Below are positions 1 to 10,400 of a stretch of 64,000 nucleotides of DNA, one piece after another. The translations under genes were made by a program, and so were the position numbers. Numbering within the stretch: the first letter of the stretch is position 1; each line of letters begins with the position of its first letter. The notes under the pieces are model-generated. The model did no database searches and was not told where the DNA came from. It saw nothing but the letters and a program-made list of their open reading frames with translations. The DNA comes from Rhaphigaster nebulosa (Eukaryota > Arthropoda > Insecta > Hemiptera > Pentatomidae): positions 105,373,968 through 105,437,967 of the forward strand of contig OX411307.1 in NCBI GenBank assembly GCA_948150685.1, written 5' to 3'.

Positions 1-587
1 AAAACATTATTTTACATAATGAATTCAATAAAATATTTTAGTTGATTTTATTTTTCAAATTCAATTTATAGTTTAGTAAAAAAGTAATTTTATTTTCTTC
101 AAAAATGTCTTTATTATGCATAAAGTCTAAAGGAGCTTGTAATGTTTTTTATGAAAAACTGTCACAATTTGATTCATGATTAAATGATCAAAAAATAAAT
201 ATTATATATATTATACATATATATATATATTTATATATGTATACATATATGCATAAATGTTTTGTTACTGCATTATTTCTCGCATTTAAAAAAAAAATAA
301 AAAAAAATTGGGTGGAGCAAATAACCAGAGACGATGAATTCGACAATTTCAAGAGAGGGAGAATGGTTTTATTTAGTTTTTACATTTAGTCTATATTTTC
401 ACCCATTGAGTAGACCCGCACTTTTATGGGTCACATATTTAGGCATAACTGATATTAAAGGAAAGACTATAGACAATAGTTATTCCCGATAGGCAACTCA
501 CTGTGTTAATATACTTTGTACATCCACGATATTGATATTAAATATAGAAAAATTAATTAAGCATTACATAAATATTTTAAAACTTAC
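1..587. other. AT-rich flank, no gene seen
   Basis: No coding exon or recognisable transposon was found. There is a short (TA)n patch near 204-238 and an A-rich run near 287-307. If the exon at 588-665 is the last coding exon of Spt20, this stretch is a 3' UTR intron or 3' UTR of that gene, because a perfect GTAAGT donor (minus strand) abuts position 588. Confidence 0.4.
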
Positions 588-665
588 CATAAATGTGCAC
601 TTATGGAGCATCAAGAGTAGGACCATTTTTCTTCAATGAAATTTGAGAAGTAGCCAAGGATGAAT
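588..665 (-). CDS. Spt20: Spt20 homologue, probable last coding exon
   Basis: Read on the minus strand, a T-rich tract ending in TATAG (acceptor) precedes this exon. The previous exon at 2351-2899 ends in phase 1 with G, and joining gives a GAT codon followed by 20 further sense codons rich in Ser and Lys (SSLATSQISLKKNGPTLDAP), then TAA at 601-603. The other two frames close within about 20 codons or less. A perfect GTAAGT donor follows 13 nt after the stop, implying a short 3' UTR intron, close enough to the stop not to trigger decay. The call rests on phase and splice consensus only, since the C-terminus of Spt20 proteins is poorly conserved. An additional exon between 666 and 2350 cannot be excluded. 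Confidence 0.42.
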
Positions 666-847
666 CTATAAAAAATAAATGTTCATAAACATTTCTATCA
701 ACATAAAAAAAAAATATATATACTCACTTGATGTGTACGTCATTCTAAACAATAAAAGCTTCCAAAGAACGAATAAGGCCAATAACTTGCATGTATATTA
801 AATGTTTAAGGCAATTTTCAATAATACCATAAAATCTCTGCTTGAGT

Positions 848-899
848 CATCACGCACATTCAACCATCAGGTTTTTCCCCAATTAAGGGTACCCACTTG
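848..899 (-). repeat. SINE fragment, same family as 30695-31010
   Basis: About 50 bp here match the body of the SINE inside the RTE element: the stretch with CCAATTAAGGGT and the preceding CAACC.CCAGGTTTT is shared with 30808-30853. The tRNA-like head is missing, so this is a truncated, diverged copy. Seeing two copies in one 64-kb window supports a dispersed family. Confidence 0.6.
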
Positions 900-1179
900 T
901 AAAGCAAATAATCAATAAAATTGATCGTAGCTTCACAAATCAGAAATACAAATCCATGAACAAGTGATTAAAAAAAATTGAAATTTTAATAGGACCAGTT
1001 GTCAAATGTGGATGTGAAACAAGGATGATGGAAATTGTGATGAAATATCACTTAAATATACAGAGAAAATTACAAGAAGCAATAAGACAGAGCACAAGAA
1101 TAACTTATAATGAATGAGCCTTAAAATAATTAATATAACAAGGTCAAGACCATGTTTAAGGTAGAGATAGTACTGGTAG

Positions 1180-1402
1180 TGGTACTATTAGGGGGAACTA
1201 GTGCAGCAAGTGCGCCTTGTGGTCTTTTTTGGCAACCCCCCATGGCTACTTTTAGGTCGCAACCACGTTCTAACCAGAGTAGGAATATCAAGATTCATTT
1301 TTTAGGACCACCGTGAAATAAATATTAACTGACAGGTGGAATCGAACCCACACCATTCTGGGATCCTCATCCCAATGTGCTCGGCCATCACGGCCTCCAA
1401 GA
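1180..1402 (-). mobile_element. tRNA-derived SINE, minus strand
   Basis: The right end, read on the minus strand, is tRNA-like. An A-box-like segment TGATGGCCGAGC lies at 1379-1390 and a B-box GGTTCGATTCC at 1338-1348, with the usual spacing of a pol III internal promoter. The body to the left (to about 1180) is unrelated to tRNA and more GC-rich than the surrounding intron. I take this as a SINE of a family distinct from the one at 30695-31010, because the head resembles Leu/Ser-type tRNA while the other resembles Ala/Val-type. The 3' limit is approximate and no target duplication was identified. Confidence 0.55.
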
Positions 1403-2350
1403 GAGAGAAGTGCAGTGAATAATCTTGGGCAAATAGAGGTCACAAGCACAGACAAATAAAGGGATATTATGAGTATGAGGCACAGACAAATATGGTAAGA
1501 GATAATTATATGACCAATTATACAACATGAGCAACTTACTTATTTAAGGAGATTAAATAAAACTATTTAAAAGAAATTTTAAAATATTACATACTCATAC
1601 CTAAACAACACAACAATAAATATCATTGACTCTTCAAAATTCTACCCGTAAGTGGATTTAAAAAAAAAAAAATAATAAGTAGAAATGCACACAAATAGGA
1701 AAAAATAAAGAAAATAATTTGCGATCATCGGAATACTGAATGTTTTTATATTTAATGCATGTATTCAAGTAAAAAAAGTAGATCACAGGTTTACATTAAT
1801 TTAATAATCATTACATAAAAAGAAACTTTAAAACTATCATTGCCTATTAAGAACACAGTTTTATGATAACAATCCTTGATTTCATATTTGCTGCTTCAAT
1901 GCTCTTTCTTTTTCATCTTCTCCAATGTTTAATATGTCTTGATATGTTAATAAATATTAATCATTATGGCTCAATTATTTTATATTTAATTTGTACATCA
2001 TTCAATTTAACAATAAAGCACTTTCATTCCTCAATCCAAACACAATTCCTTTATGACAAAAAAGTTGTGTTCTTTCAGATAACAGAGTTCTTTAAAAAAT
2101 GTATCTAAAAAATGATTTTTATAAAATAACTAATTTACATAACTAACAAATTTTAACTAACATTTAAAGTCCATCTAAATATATCAACTGAACCTAAGTT
2201 TTTTTCCATTGACAAATTCTTATCTTGTACAAAATGTAATAAACTTAACTAAGGGGTTAAAATATATATATTTAAAAAAAATTATATAATTATAATATAA
2301 TATTTAATTATCTATAAAAATATATACACAACAAAAAATAGTCCAATTAC

Positions 2351-2899
2351 CTGCTAGAAGTGCTGAGAGACTAGGTAATGACAAACTTAAACTAGAAACA
2401 GTGCTTTGACCATTCGAAACTATTTGTTTCTCTTTTGGCCCTGAAACAACATGCACAGTTGGCAATCCAGGTGATTGTATCGCAGAAGAACCTTCTAAAG
2501 TTGCAGGTATAGTATGGACATTCCTTAAAATTCCAGATTTAAACCCCTTCAGATTAGTTACATTCAAATTGGATATAGCTGGTGTTAAAGAGCTGACACT
2601 AATTGCATGATGTAAACTTCCGACATTAATTTCAGCTAAATTTAACATCGGTTCCTGCACTTTTTGGTTGGGTAAATTTATATGTTTCTTCATTGAGGAG
2701 CAAGTTATTCCTGATAGAACAGGTCTGATTTTTGAATTAGTAATAGTCATTTTGCGAGCAACTATTTTATCTTTTGAATTAAGATTCTTATTTGACACTT
2801 GGCTACTTGATAGAGCAGATTTTGCAATGCGTGCCATAACATTTGAGGTTAAACTTAACGATGTTCCATCAACTGTACCAACAGCATTCACCGTTTTTA
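2351..2899 (-). CDS. Spt20: Spt20 homologue, Ser/Thr-rich exon
   Basis: A 549-nt exon with acceptor TTTCAG before 2899 and donor GTAATT after 2351. It enters in phase 1 (completing a Val codon with G from exon 3109-3199) and leaves in phase 1. The 182 encoded residues are rich in Ser, Val, Leu and Asn, with low-complexity runs such as SSLSLSLPSLSALLAG, and no folded domain is visible. Human SUPT20H has a similar long Ser/Thr/Pro-rich low-complexity C-terminal half, so position and composition fit, although residue-level alignment is weak. The exon has no stop in the used frame. It is assigned to Spt20 by phase continuity and order. Confidence 0.75.
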
Positions 2900-3108
2900 C
2901 TGAAACAAAAGTAGCAATCAACAAAACCATTAAGCCTAAAGAAATCTACTAAATAAAAGATCTAGAGAAAACAGAGCTAGTTAATTTCAAATAAAACAAG
3001 AAGCATTTTAAAATGGTTTTGAAAAACAAAATGATTCTTGAAATATAATTATATCTTTGCAACAAAAATTATGAACAAAAAATGTATAGTAACAGTATCA
3101 TTTCTAAC

Positions 3109-3199
3109 CTGCTGTTCCTTGCTGTAATTGAACTTGGATTTTGGAGTGCTTTCTTAAAGACCCTTGCGATAGATTTCCTATAGTTGAATTGGCTCCAAT
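3109..3199 (-). CDS. Spt20: Spt20 homologue, short Gln-rich exon
   Basis: A 91-nt exon encoding about 30 residues (IGANSTIGNLSQGSLRKHSK, then a Gln-rich end). The acceptor is CCCTAG before 3199 and the donor GTTAGA after 3109. It enters in phase 0 from the exon at 3297-3510 and leaves in phase 1, which fits the next exon. Flanking introns are short: 97 nt on the upstream side and 209 nt on the downstream side. The residues themselves are not diagnostic. Confidence 0.68.
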
Positions 3200-3296
3200 C
3201 TAGGGTAAAATAAATGCACCAGTAAACAGGAAAACATAGCATAATCTGAAGAAATGCATAAAAACACAAAATTAAAAAATAAATATATATATTTAC

Positions 3297-3510
3297 CTGC
3301 ATGAACGCTTTTCCACTGCTGTGTATCCTTAAATTGGGGTGATTTTTAGGTTCACGTTCAAGCATAGTAGTAGTAGTACAAGTTTCCCTTGTAGGCTGTC
3401 CTGGAACTGAATGGGTGATTCTCACAGATTTCCCACCTTCTTGATTAGTGAAAATATCTGTAAACTGCTCAATATATCTGCTAGCATTAGCCTTTGAACC
3501 AAGGGTAAAA
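3297..3510 (-). CDS. Spt20: Spt20 homologue, GSK-motif exon
   Basis: A 214-nt exon, acceptor TTTCAG before 3510 and donor GTAAAT after 3297. Joined in phase 2 to the exon at 12229-12539 it encodes S-FTLGSKANASRYIEQF, which matches the human SUPT20H segment WFIIGSKTDAERVVNQY near the end of the conserved N-terminal SEP/Spt20 region. It continues into a hydrophilic stretch ending at HSSGKAFMQ. The position after the VGTLYVDNK segment of the previous exon is the same order as in the human protein. This segment closes the conserved part of the protein, and later exons are low complexity. Confidence 0.85.
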
Positions 3511-3629
3511 CTGAAAATAGATAAAAATAAGAAAAGGAATCATTTAAACAGGAAAATGGTAAATTTTTCATCAGCATAAAATAATTTTTTTAGAAAATAA
3601 AAAGTATTTTTTGTTGACCGTTAATATCA

Positions 3630-3900
3630 TTAAAGAAGAATTTGGTCGGAGAGTGCGGTCAATGACAAACAGACTAATAAGCATAACTTATTTATTCTGT
3701 GCCAATGTTTCGGCCTAAGTTTTAGACCATCATCAGGGCTAAAAGAAAAAACAAGATAACAACATTGAAACAACATAGGCAGTGCCAGTAACAGCAGAAA
3801 AAAAAATGGTAATAAACAGAAATGACAAGCATGATAAAAATATATGAAGTATAAAGAAAAAGATGTTAATATATCTAGCAAATAATGACAAATTAAAGTA
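3630..3900 (-). mobile_element. Penelope-like element terminus with hammerhead-like motif
   Basis: Read on the minus strand, positions 3755 down to 3705 show CTGATGA, then a hairpin able to pair GGTC(T)AA with TTAGGCC, then GAAAC. This is the core arrangement of a hammerhead ribozyme as found in the terminal repeats (pLTRs) of Penelope-like elements. A 41-nt stretch (3823-3863) recurs inverted at 8645-8690, and the outer end (3640-3665) resembles inverted 8805-8830, so the element is bounded by inverted terminal segments. Cleavage competence is not shown: the cleavage triplet and stem I are weak. Confidence 0.6.
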
Positions 3901-4559
3901 ATGTAGAAAGGGTCAATGAAAGATCATGAATTACATGAAATAATAAAGTACATTATACAGTAAAATATATAAAAACTATTAATTAAAATGATTATTAGTA
4001 TGAATATTTGGAATTATGTAAAGCATATCAAGATAATTATGATGTAACAAATTATGTAAAAGATGACAATGATATTAAAAAAGTTGGCATTTTTATAATT
4101 AAAATACTTATATAATAAAGCAGTAAAATATAAAATAATGTAAGCCCAAAAAATAGAATAATACAATTATAGGTCATTATCATAGGCGGTATTGATTAAA
4201 AGGCATAACTATTGATTTAAAAAAATGGTAAAACATATTAGTTCAAGACCAAAAAAAAAATTAATACCTCAAAATTAATATTTAAAAAAATAAATGAAAT
4301 AAAAATTAATATCTCATCCAAAAAACATTCCCTCCAACTTATGGGATAAATTATAATGGAAAAAAAATAAAGGTGACGGGCTAAACTTAATAAGGAAAAT
4401 AATATGTATAAGAAGTTTTCCAAAAAAAAAATGTTGCTCGGGACTACGAGTATCGAAATGAATAAATAAAATAAAGAATGTAACAAAATAAGAATAGAAA
4501 TAATACTGAAAATAATGGAGATAAGAAAAGAAAATTAGGGATGTGGAGATGGATGAAAA

Positions 4560-5111
4560 GTCATGTTTTTTTAATAAATTGAATATTTGAGAATAGGTTA
4601 GAGAAAGGTTTTGTATATCAATTTTTTGATTGACGGGAAGGGATTCTAATTGGATGTAGATGCTTTCTGAGGCGTCATTTGTCATGGCTAGGGACTGTGG
4701 CGAGAACTGAAGTATTGTCAAAATCAAATGTATGGTTTAATGATAATGTGTGTTCTGAAAGTTTAGGGGCAGTATGGTTATGGGAAGAGATGGAATATTT
4801 ATGTTGGGTTATGCGATCTTTAAGGAGGTATTTGTTTCGCCGATGTAGGAGGAGTTACAGTCTGGAGTAAAACAGGGAAAAAGGTATATGACGTGGGAAC
4901 GGTGCGTTACGGTTGTAATTTGAATGATAGGAAATAACCTAACTGCACCTGTAAATATAATCATAACTTGAGAGTAGTGGTGGGGTATGCGCACAGATAC
5001 CCGGTGCACACTTAATAGGACATTGGGAGATAAGGACAGTGGCCTTCCGGAAGAGGTGGAGAGAGTTACATACCGAGAGCTGCCAGCCGTACTGGATTGC
5101 AGGACTGACAT
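4560..5111 (-). pseudogene. GIY-YIG endonuclease remnant of a Penelope-like element
   Basis: Minus-strand translation gives VIYLFPCFTPDCNSSYIGET, the GIY-YIG nuclease start with the Cys pair typical of Penelope-like elements. After a frameshift near 4815 it continues RITQHKYSISSHNHTAPK and a downstream Leu/His-rich end. The enzyme normally nicks target DNA during Penelope retrotransposition. Frame breaks and the lack of any reverse transcriptase upstream show it is dead. It sits 5' (minus strand) of the hammerhead-like terminus at 3630-3900, in the expected order. Confidence 0.72.
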
Positions 5112-5419
5112 CTTACGTCCCTAAGAACTTTGGGAAGAAGCCGGGAGGTCCCAGAAAGGAATTTGAAAATGCCAGTCAGCGCTCAGTGGACTATTTAATC
5201 CTGGTAAAGTTGGGAGAGCCAGATAATAGGTCTCCCAGCTGTTTTGTTCAGACGCATATTTAATTCTAACTGGCCAGTGGGACACTTGCTGTTTTGATAA
5301 TTGATTATTTATTTTTAAATCATTAGGTTAAGGTTAGTTGTTTGGAGGTTCTTGTTTTTTTTTTGTTTTTTAGCAATAAGGAAGAGGCTATTTTTTTATT
5401 ATAGTTAGTTTTAAATTTA

Positions 5420-5421
<2 letters not shown>

Positions 5422-5459
<38 letters not shown>
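5422..5459. repeat. (TA)19 microsatellite
   Basis: Uninterrupted TA dinucleotides in the noncoding stretch between the Penelope-like remnant and the R2-like coding remnant. The surrounding 5112-6190 region is AT-rich and may be the 5' part of the LINE. No conserved domain was recognised in it. Confidence 0.95.
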
Positions 5460-5461
<2 letters not shown>

Positions 5462-6189
5462 TTATTTTTTTTTTACTTATAGTTAGTTTAAATGTTTTGG
5501 TTGTCTCATAAAGGAAAATTATTGTGGATTACTTAGAGTGTTTAGTGGGTGAACCTTCTCAATTTAAGTTGTTTAATGTACAATTTTTTCTTTTTTATCG
5601 CTTGTAAAGGTGCTGTCAGAGGACCAGGAACGTAGATTGAACCCTGACGCCCGCTATTGTTGTCCTTTCCAAACTATTTAAAGAAAAAGGGGGTATTTAA
5701 GTAACACAGGTTTTTCCTTATTTACAAAAAATAACATGGCGCCCACAAAAGATTTTTATTTTATCTATTTTTTCCTAAACCATCCCATCTCCACTGAGCA
5801 TTTTTCTAGAAACTTTTGAGTTACATAGTCTGGTGCCCGTTTTAATATTATTTTTGGGGTTTAAATTTTGTTTTAACATCAAGAAAATTTATTTATTTAT
5901 AGAAAAGGTGTGGATTATTTTTTTAATACAACTTTCTCTGGAAAATTTAAATGGCTTATAATTATCAGGATCATTTGGGGTTATCAAAAACAAAACAATA
6001 ATAATATGGATGTTTATCAACTGAAAAAAGACGAAGTGGAGAATGAACACAGTATTATCGGATCTGAGGAAAATCGACATTATGAGGAAAAAGCTTCGAA
6101 CATTCTTGAGTCTCAAACAAGAAGGGAAAATGTCACCACCGACCGGGTCTCATATCGCATATCATGAGCTCGATTTATCGGTCTGTTTA

Positions 6190-8445
6190 GAAAAAAAATA
6201 ATAATATAAGAGAACGCTATGCATCCTCTATCAATATTCCTAATTTGGTAACAATAGATTTAGAAGTGGTACACAAGACCATAAAAAATATGTCTTTGGG
6301 CACATCTCCAAGTCCTGATGGGGTACTTATAAGAACGATAAAGAAACTAGGAATTGTGCATATCATCGAAACAATAATAGACATCATCCTGAAATTCGGC
6401 TAAGTCCCAGAAATTCTCCGTTGTGGACAGACCGTTCTAAATTATAAAAGGTAAGGGTGCCAAAGACGATATGTCTTCCTGGAGACCCATAAAAAATTTT
6501 CCCATCTCAAGGCTTATCATTAAAAAGGTTATTGACCATGAGCTTCGAAAGCAAATTTTATTTCACTCTAACCAGAGACGCTTTGTAATTGGTCAGCCTG
6601 GGTGTCATGTGAATACATAAATCATTGATGTTATCCTCAAAAGTGCCAGTATCAAACAGGAAGATGCGGCAGTCACGGTCTTGTATGCGACTGTGCCATT
6701 TGACAACATTGGTAATGTTCATGTTTTGAAGTCTTTGGAGGCCAGGGGAATTTTGAACGATCTTAGGAAAGCAATAGAATGCTAAGATAACAAATTCATA
6801 AGAATTAATCTTGGTGTCAACAAAACCAACCCTATCCATGTTTTCGAGGGGTATATCACAGGGTGGGCCACTTTTGCCAGCACTCTTTAATGTAAGTTGA
6901 TTGATTCCCTGTATACAGAGCTATGCTATCCAAAGGTCGCACAAGAATATGGCTACCAATTATCACATAACCATGATCCTGTTGTACTAACTGGTTTCGT
7001 AGATGAACAAGTGGTGACCGCTCACAGTGTTGAAGTGGGAGAGAGAGCAATTAACTGTGCTCGAAAAATGCTTGGTGAGTTGGAATTATCTATAAACCCC
7101 CAAAAAAATTCTGCAATCATACAGAGGAAGATTGGTAAAGTAAAAATTTTGACTAGATACAGGTGAGGAAGTTCAAACTATTGAAGATGGCACCATCAAA
7201 TACCTGGGGTGTCGGTTTTTGGGTGAATTGGAATTCGATGATGATTCGGTTGCTAAGGGAAATCGCAATATAGAAACATTTGTTAATTTGAGTCTCCTCA
7301 AGCCAGACCAGAAGATCAACATGGTTAATAGGTATGTTTTTCCCTTCCTAGCATATCCATTACAGACAGCGCCATTGACAAAATTGCACCCATCTCCATT
7401 GGGAGCTATTGATGTCATACTTCGCAGAGGTGTGAAGGCTATGATAGGGTTATCAGCCAAATCTTGCTCAGCTATGATGTATGCGCCGCTACGATACAGA
7501 GGCCTGGGTCTTTTACGATGTCAACGGGAAGCACCTCTTCAACATTGGTCAATTTCCCAAAAATTGGCCAATGTGACGGACACCCTATTCCAAACAATTT
7601 TCAATTTCAGAGATGAGGTTCGTGAGTGCACTGATCTGTTGGGGATTGATAGAAATAGTATGGAAGCGGCACTAACTGTGAGGAAAGTTAGGCAATTTCT
7701 AAGAGAAAAATCTTTTGAGGAGTGGAGCCAATGCAAGTGGCAAGGGACAGGTGTGCATCATTTTATAACAAATCCAAGTTCTAACAGATTCATGTACAAC
7801 CGGAAGACTCTTACAGGATCAGAATGGAGTAATGCACTAAAACTGAATGTAAACTATGCTCCTCTCCGGAGAAGACTGTTTGCCGGAGGCCAGGCAAATG
7901 GAGCTGTTGGACCCCTCTGCTGCAAATGTGGTCGTGAGTCAGTAACTCCAGCTCATGTATTGGGTAAATATCCAAACAACATGCTCCTTGTAACCCACCG
8001 GAACAATAACATTAAAAACCAAGGAGCTTAATTGCTTGAAAAGAAAAATTATAAATGTTTCCTGAAAGTGTTTTGCCTAGATACCGAAGGTCTAACAAGA
8101 TTTGTGGATATTCTGGCGTTTAGTGCAAAAGATAAAAAAGCACTAATAGTAGATCCCACAATAAGGTTCAAAAGGAATGATCAGGACCAAGGCATTAAAA
8201 TACAAGCAGAAAAACAGAGCATTTATCCTAAGTGTATTTCTAATCTACAAGAGATTTACAGAGAGGAATTCGGTGAAAGACAATTTTTAGTGAAAGGGCT
8301 TTGGTTCGGAAGTAGGGGTACTATCCCGCATATAATAGTTGTTTTTTTAGAGAAGGTCTGTGGTATTGAAAAGAATCAGTTCCAGACAATGACAGAAACC
8401 ATTATTCTGGACTCACTAGGAATCAAACCCCATCATTTGCGTTAG
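6190..8445 (+). pseudogene. R2-clade LINE: reverse transcriptase and restriction-like endonuclease
   Basis: Broken frames encode RT motifs in order: SLGTSPSPDG (about 6295-6325), VTGW-type turn near 6855, and the catalytic box region GFVDEQVV near 6990, where the usual Asp pair is replaced. A long frame 7219-8445 has a single in-frame stop at 8029-8031. It carries the R2-type thumb (APLRYRGLGLLR), a Cys/His knuckle CCKCGRESVTPAHVLG whose final Cys is Tyr, and then RFVDI followed by ALIVDPTIRF. The last pair is the PD..D/E-like restriction endonuclease core used by R2-clade elements instead of an APE nuclease. Similarity is to the clade, from memory of R2 proteins. Whether it once targeted rDNA is not shown. 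Confidence 0.78.
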
Positions 8446-8639
8446 ACCTAGGCTTTGTTTGGTCAGGATGTGGCCCATTTTCTTTTCTGTTAATATCATG
8501 TGTACTATGTTTTTACCATCGATCGATCTCCCTTTTCTTTGGTTTTAACATCGTCTACCCGACTGATCCAGTATGCTGTGTGGTTTGGCAACTCAACACA
8601 GTTGAGTAGCAACTCGAATTGTTCGTGGTTTTTCTTTTT

Positions 8640-8833
8640 AACATGATTTTCTTTATACTTCATATATTTTTATCATGCTTGTCATTTTAAGTTGTTGCTG
8701 TTAGTTGTTAGTATTAGTAACTAGAACTAAGTAGTAATACTGTAATAGTAGTAATGCTGTAGTATACTAACTAGTATTAGTAACTAGATAAAAGTATATA
8801 TTGACCGCACCCCCAGCCAAGATTCTCCAACAT
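8640..8833 (+). repeat. Inverted terminal segment of the Penelope-like element
   Basis: Positions 8645-8690 repeat 3823-3863 in inverted orientation, and 8805-8830 (ATTGACCGCAC) resembles inverted 3640-3665. Penelope-like elements often carry an inverted partial pLTR at the 5' end, so this is read as the 5' end of the minus-strand element whose 3' end is at 3630. The R2-like LINE would then be an insertion inside it. The part that would hold the hammerhead core is missing here. The match is short, so the pairing is tentative. Confidence 0.45.
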
Positions 8834-8959
8834 ATAGTCCGGCTCTAGGCCTCTAGGCCTAGTTGACATCGATCCTGTACTGATCCGTTATTTACAAATG
8901 TATCTCATTTTCTATACTAGTGAGTAACAAATTGTTTATTTGTACTAACAAACAAATTA

Positions 8960-10400
8960 ATTGTTAGAACGTTACAAAATACAGACGTTTCAGCACCCAC
9001 TCTACAACTGGCGCTCCCCCACCACTGCATTTTCCCAGTACTGAGGACCTGGACTTAGTGGAAAGGAAAAGGACCCCTGTTCGCCAGACTGTCCAAGACA
9101 AGGTAATCAAAGAGAAGGTAAAAAGAGATTTCACGACTAGGCACCTCAGCTGGGAGAGCAAAGAACGTATCTACGTTGATGAGGAGATTAGCCCTGTCAA
9201 CCGTCATATCTACTGGCTAGGGAAGCAGAAGAAGGCTGCCAGGAAGATGGCTCATCAGTTGTCATCATTAAAAACAAGGAAGACGTCGAATCTTTTCAAT
9301 TACTTGAATCTGTATATATTCCTATTACTTCTCATTGCACTTAAATTTCAATTTTAATTTTTATCTTTTTTCCCAATAAGCTTCTTTTTTTTTTATTAGT
9401 TGCTTATCTTATTTCAAAAGGTCTCTTATTTTCTTTATATTTCTTTTTCTTTGTAGCAAATTTCATTTTTCATGTTAAAAGTAATGGTTTCCTTTCTTTC
9501 TTTTTTCTTTTGCAATTCTTTTACAAATATCAACCATTGTGCCTTTCTGCTCCAGCCCTAACTCTTCTTCACTTTTCACTGATAATTATCCTTTATTTTC
9601 CTTATATGACTAGCATCCTATTGTCCTGCCACATTAACTCCCAATCCCTCCCAGCCCATTTTGATGAACTCCTTGACTATTTCCTCCCTCCCCTGACTAA
9701 TTCTGTTTGAATCCTCCCTCTTCCTCTACGTCTCTTTATATAACAAAGTGATAATAGCCGGTTACTAATCTGTACTCCGACTCTCCTGATAAATCATACC
9801 TTATAGACCTCATCCACTCCCTAGACCTCTTCAACCCACCCACCAAACTCAGTTTACAAGTACATGACTGGATCTTTTTTAAATAGATTTCCTCCCAAAA
9901 CTTATTATCTTCCTCTCAGAATCCAGTATCCTTTCTTTCATGTCATGATTTTATCAAGATCTCCTATAATATTGCAACTCCTAAGCTCATTACAAAAAAA
10001 ATTTCCTGGAGGGACCTTGACTCATTAATCTCTGAAAAACTAAAACCTTTCCTCGGTTCACTTTTCTAATCCCTAGAACCTATCTACTCCTCTTCCTTCA
10101 TTGATGAAATGGTGGAATGCCTTTCCTCAAATCTCTCTATTTTCCTAAACCACCATGCATCCCTAAAGACCCATACTTTCAGACGTTCTGCTGCTCCCAG
10201 GATTAATACAGAAATTAGAGAGTTGATGAGAAGATATGCTGCCAGGAGACGCTTCCGACGAACACGTACTGCCGATGATTACTCTTTCTTTAAGTCCCGA
10301 AGTCAACTCACCCAATCTTTATTACGCCGTGCCAAGGCACAACATTTCCACATTACCTTATCACAAAACGGTGATTTCTAGCAAAAACTTTCCTATTTGA
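8960..10400 (+). pseudogene. CR1-like LINE remnant, ORF1 tail plus endonuclease/linker
   Basis: 9058-9357 encodes KVKRDFTTRHL...NRHIYWLGKQ, matching the ORF1 C-terminus of the element at 57014-57910 (KTKRDFPTGHL...NKHLYWLAKQ). 9625-9700 encodes HINSQSLPAHFDELLDYFLP, the start of the APE endonuclease, matching 58440-58500. 10190-10350 encodes RRYAARRRFRRTRTADDYSFF, matching 59315-59390. The same family is therefore present twice in the window. This copy lacks the RT domain and ends near 10400. Stops are frequent and it is non-functional. Confidence 0.75.

Larger units (their letters stand above)
666..2350 (-). other. Spt20: Spt20 intron with two SINE remnants
   Basis: About 1.7 kb of AT-rich intron between the putative terminal exon and the Ser-rich exon. 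Apart from the SINE fragments at 848-899 and 1180-1402 I recognise nothing. Short A-rich and TA-rich runs occur near 1658-1676 and 2263-2304. Confidence 0.5.

Noticed and set aside
1331..1402. Functional tRNA gene
   Set aside because: Only the A and B boxes fit; the acceptor and anticodon stems do not close and a SINE body follows.
1863..2108. 81-codon open frame as a small gene
   Set aside because: Low-complexity Phe/Leu/Ile-rich translation of AT-rich intron without motifs or splice context.
4238..4727. Minus-strand hydrophobic frames as membrane proteins
   Set aside because: They overlap the decayed Penelope-like element and arise from T-rich sequence out of the endonuclease frame.
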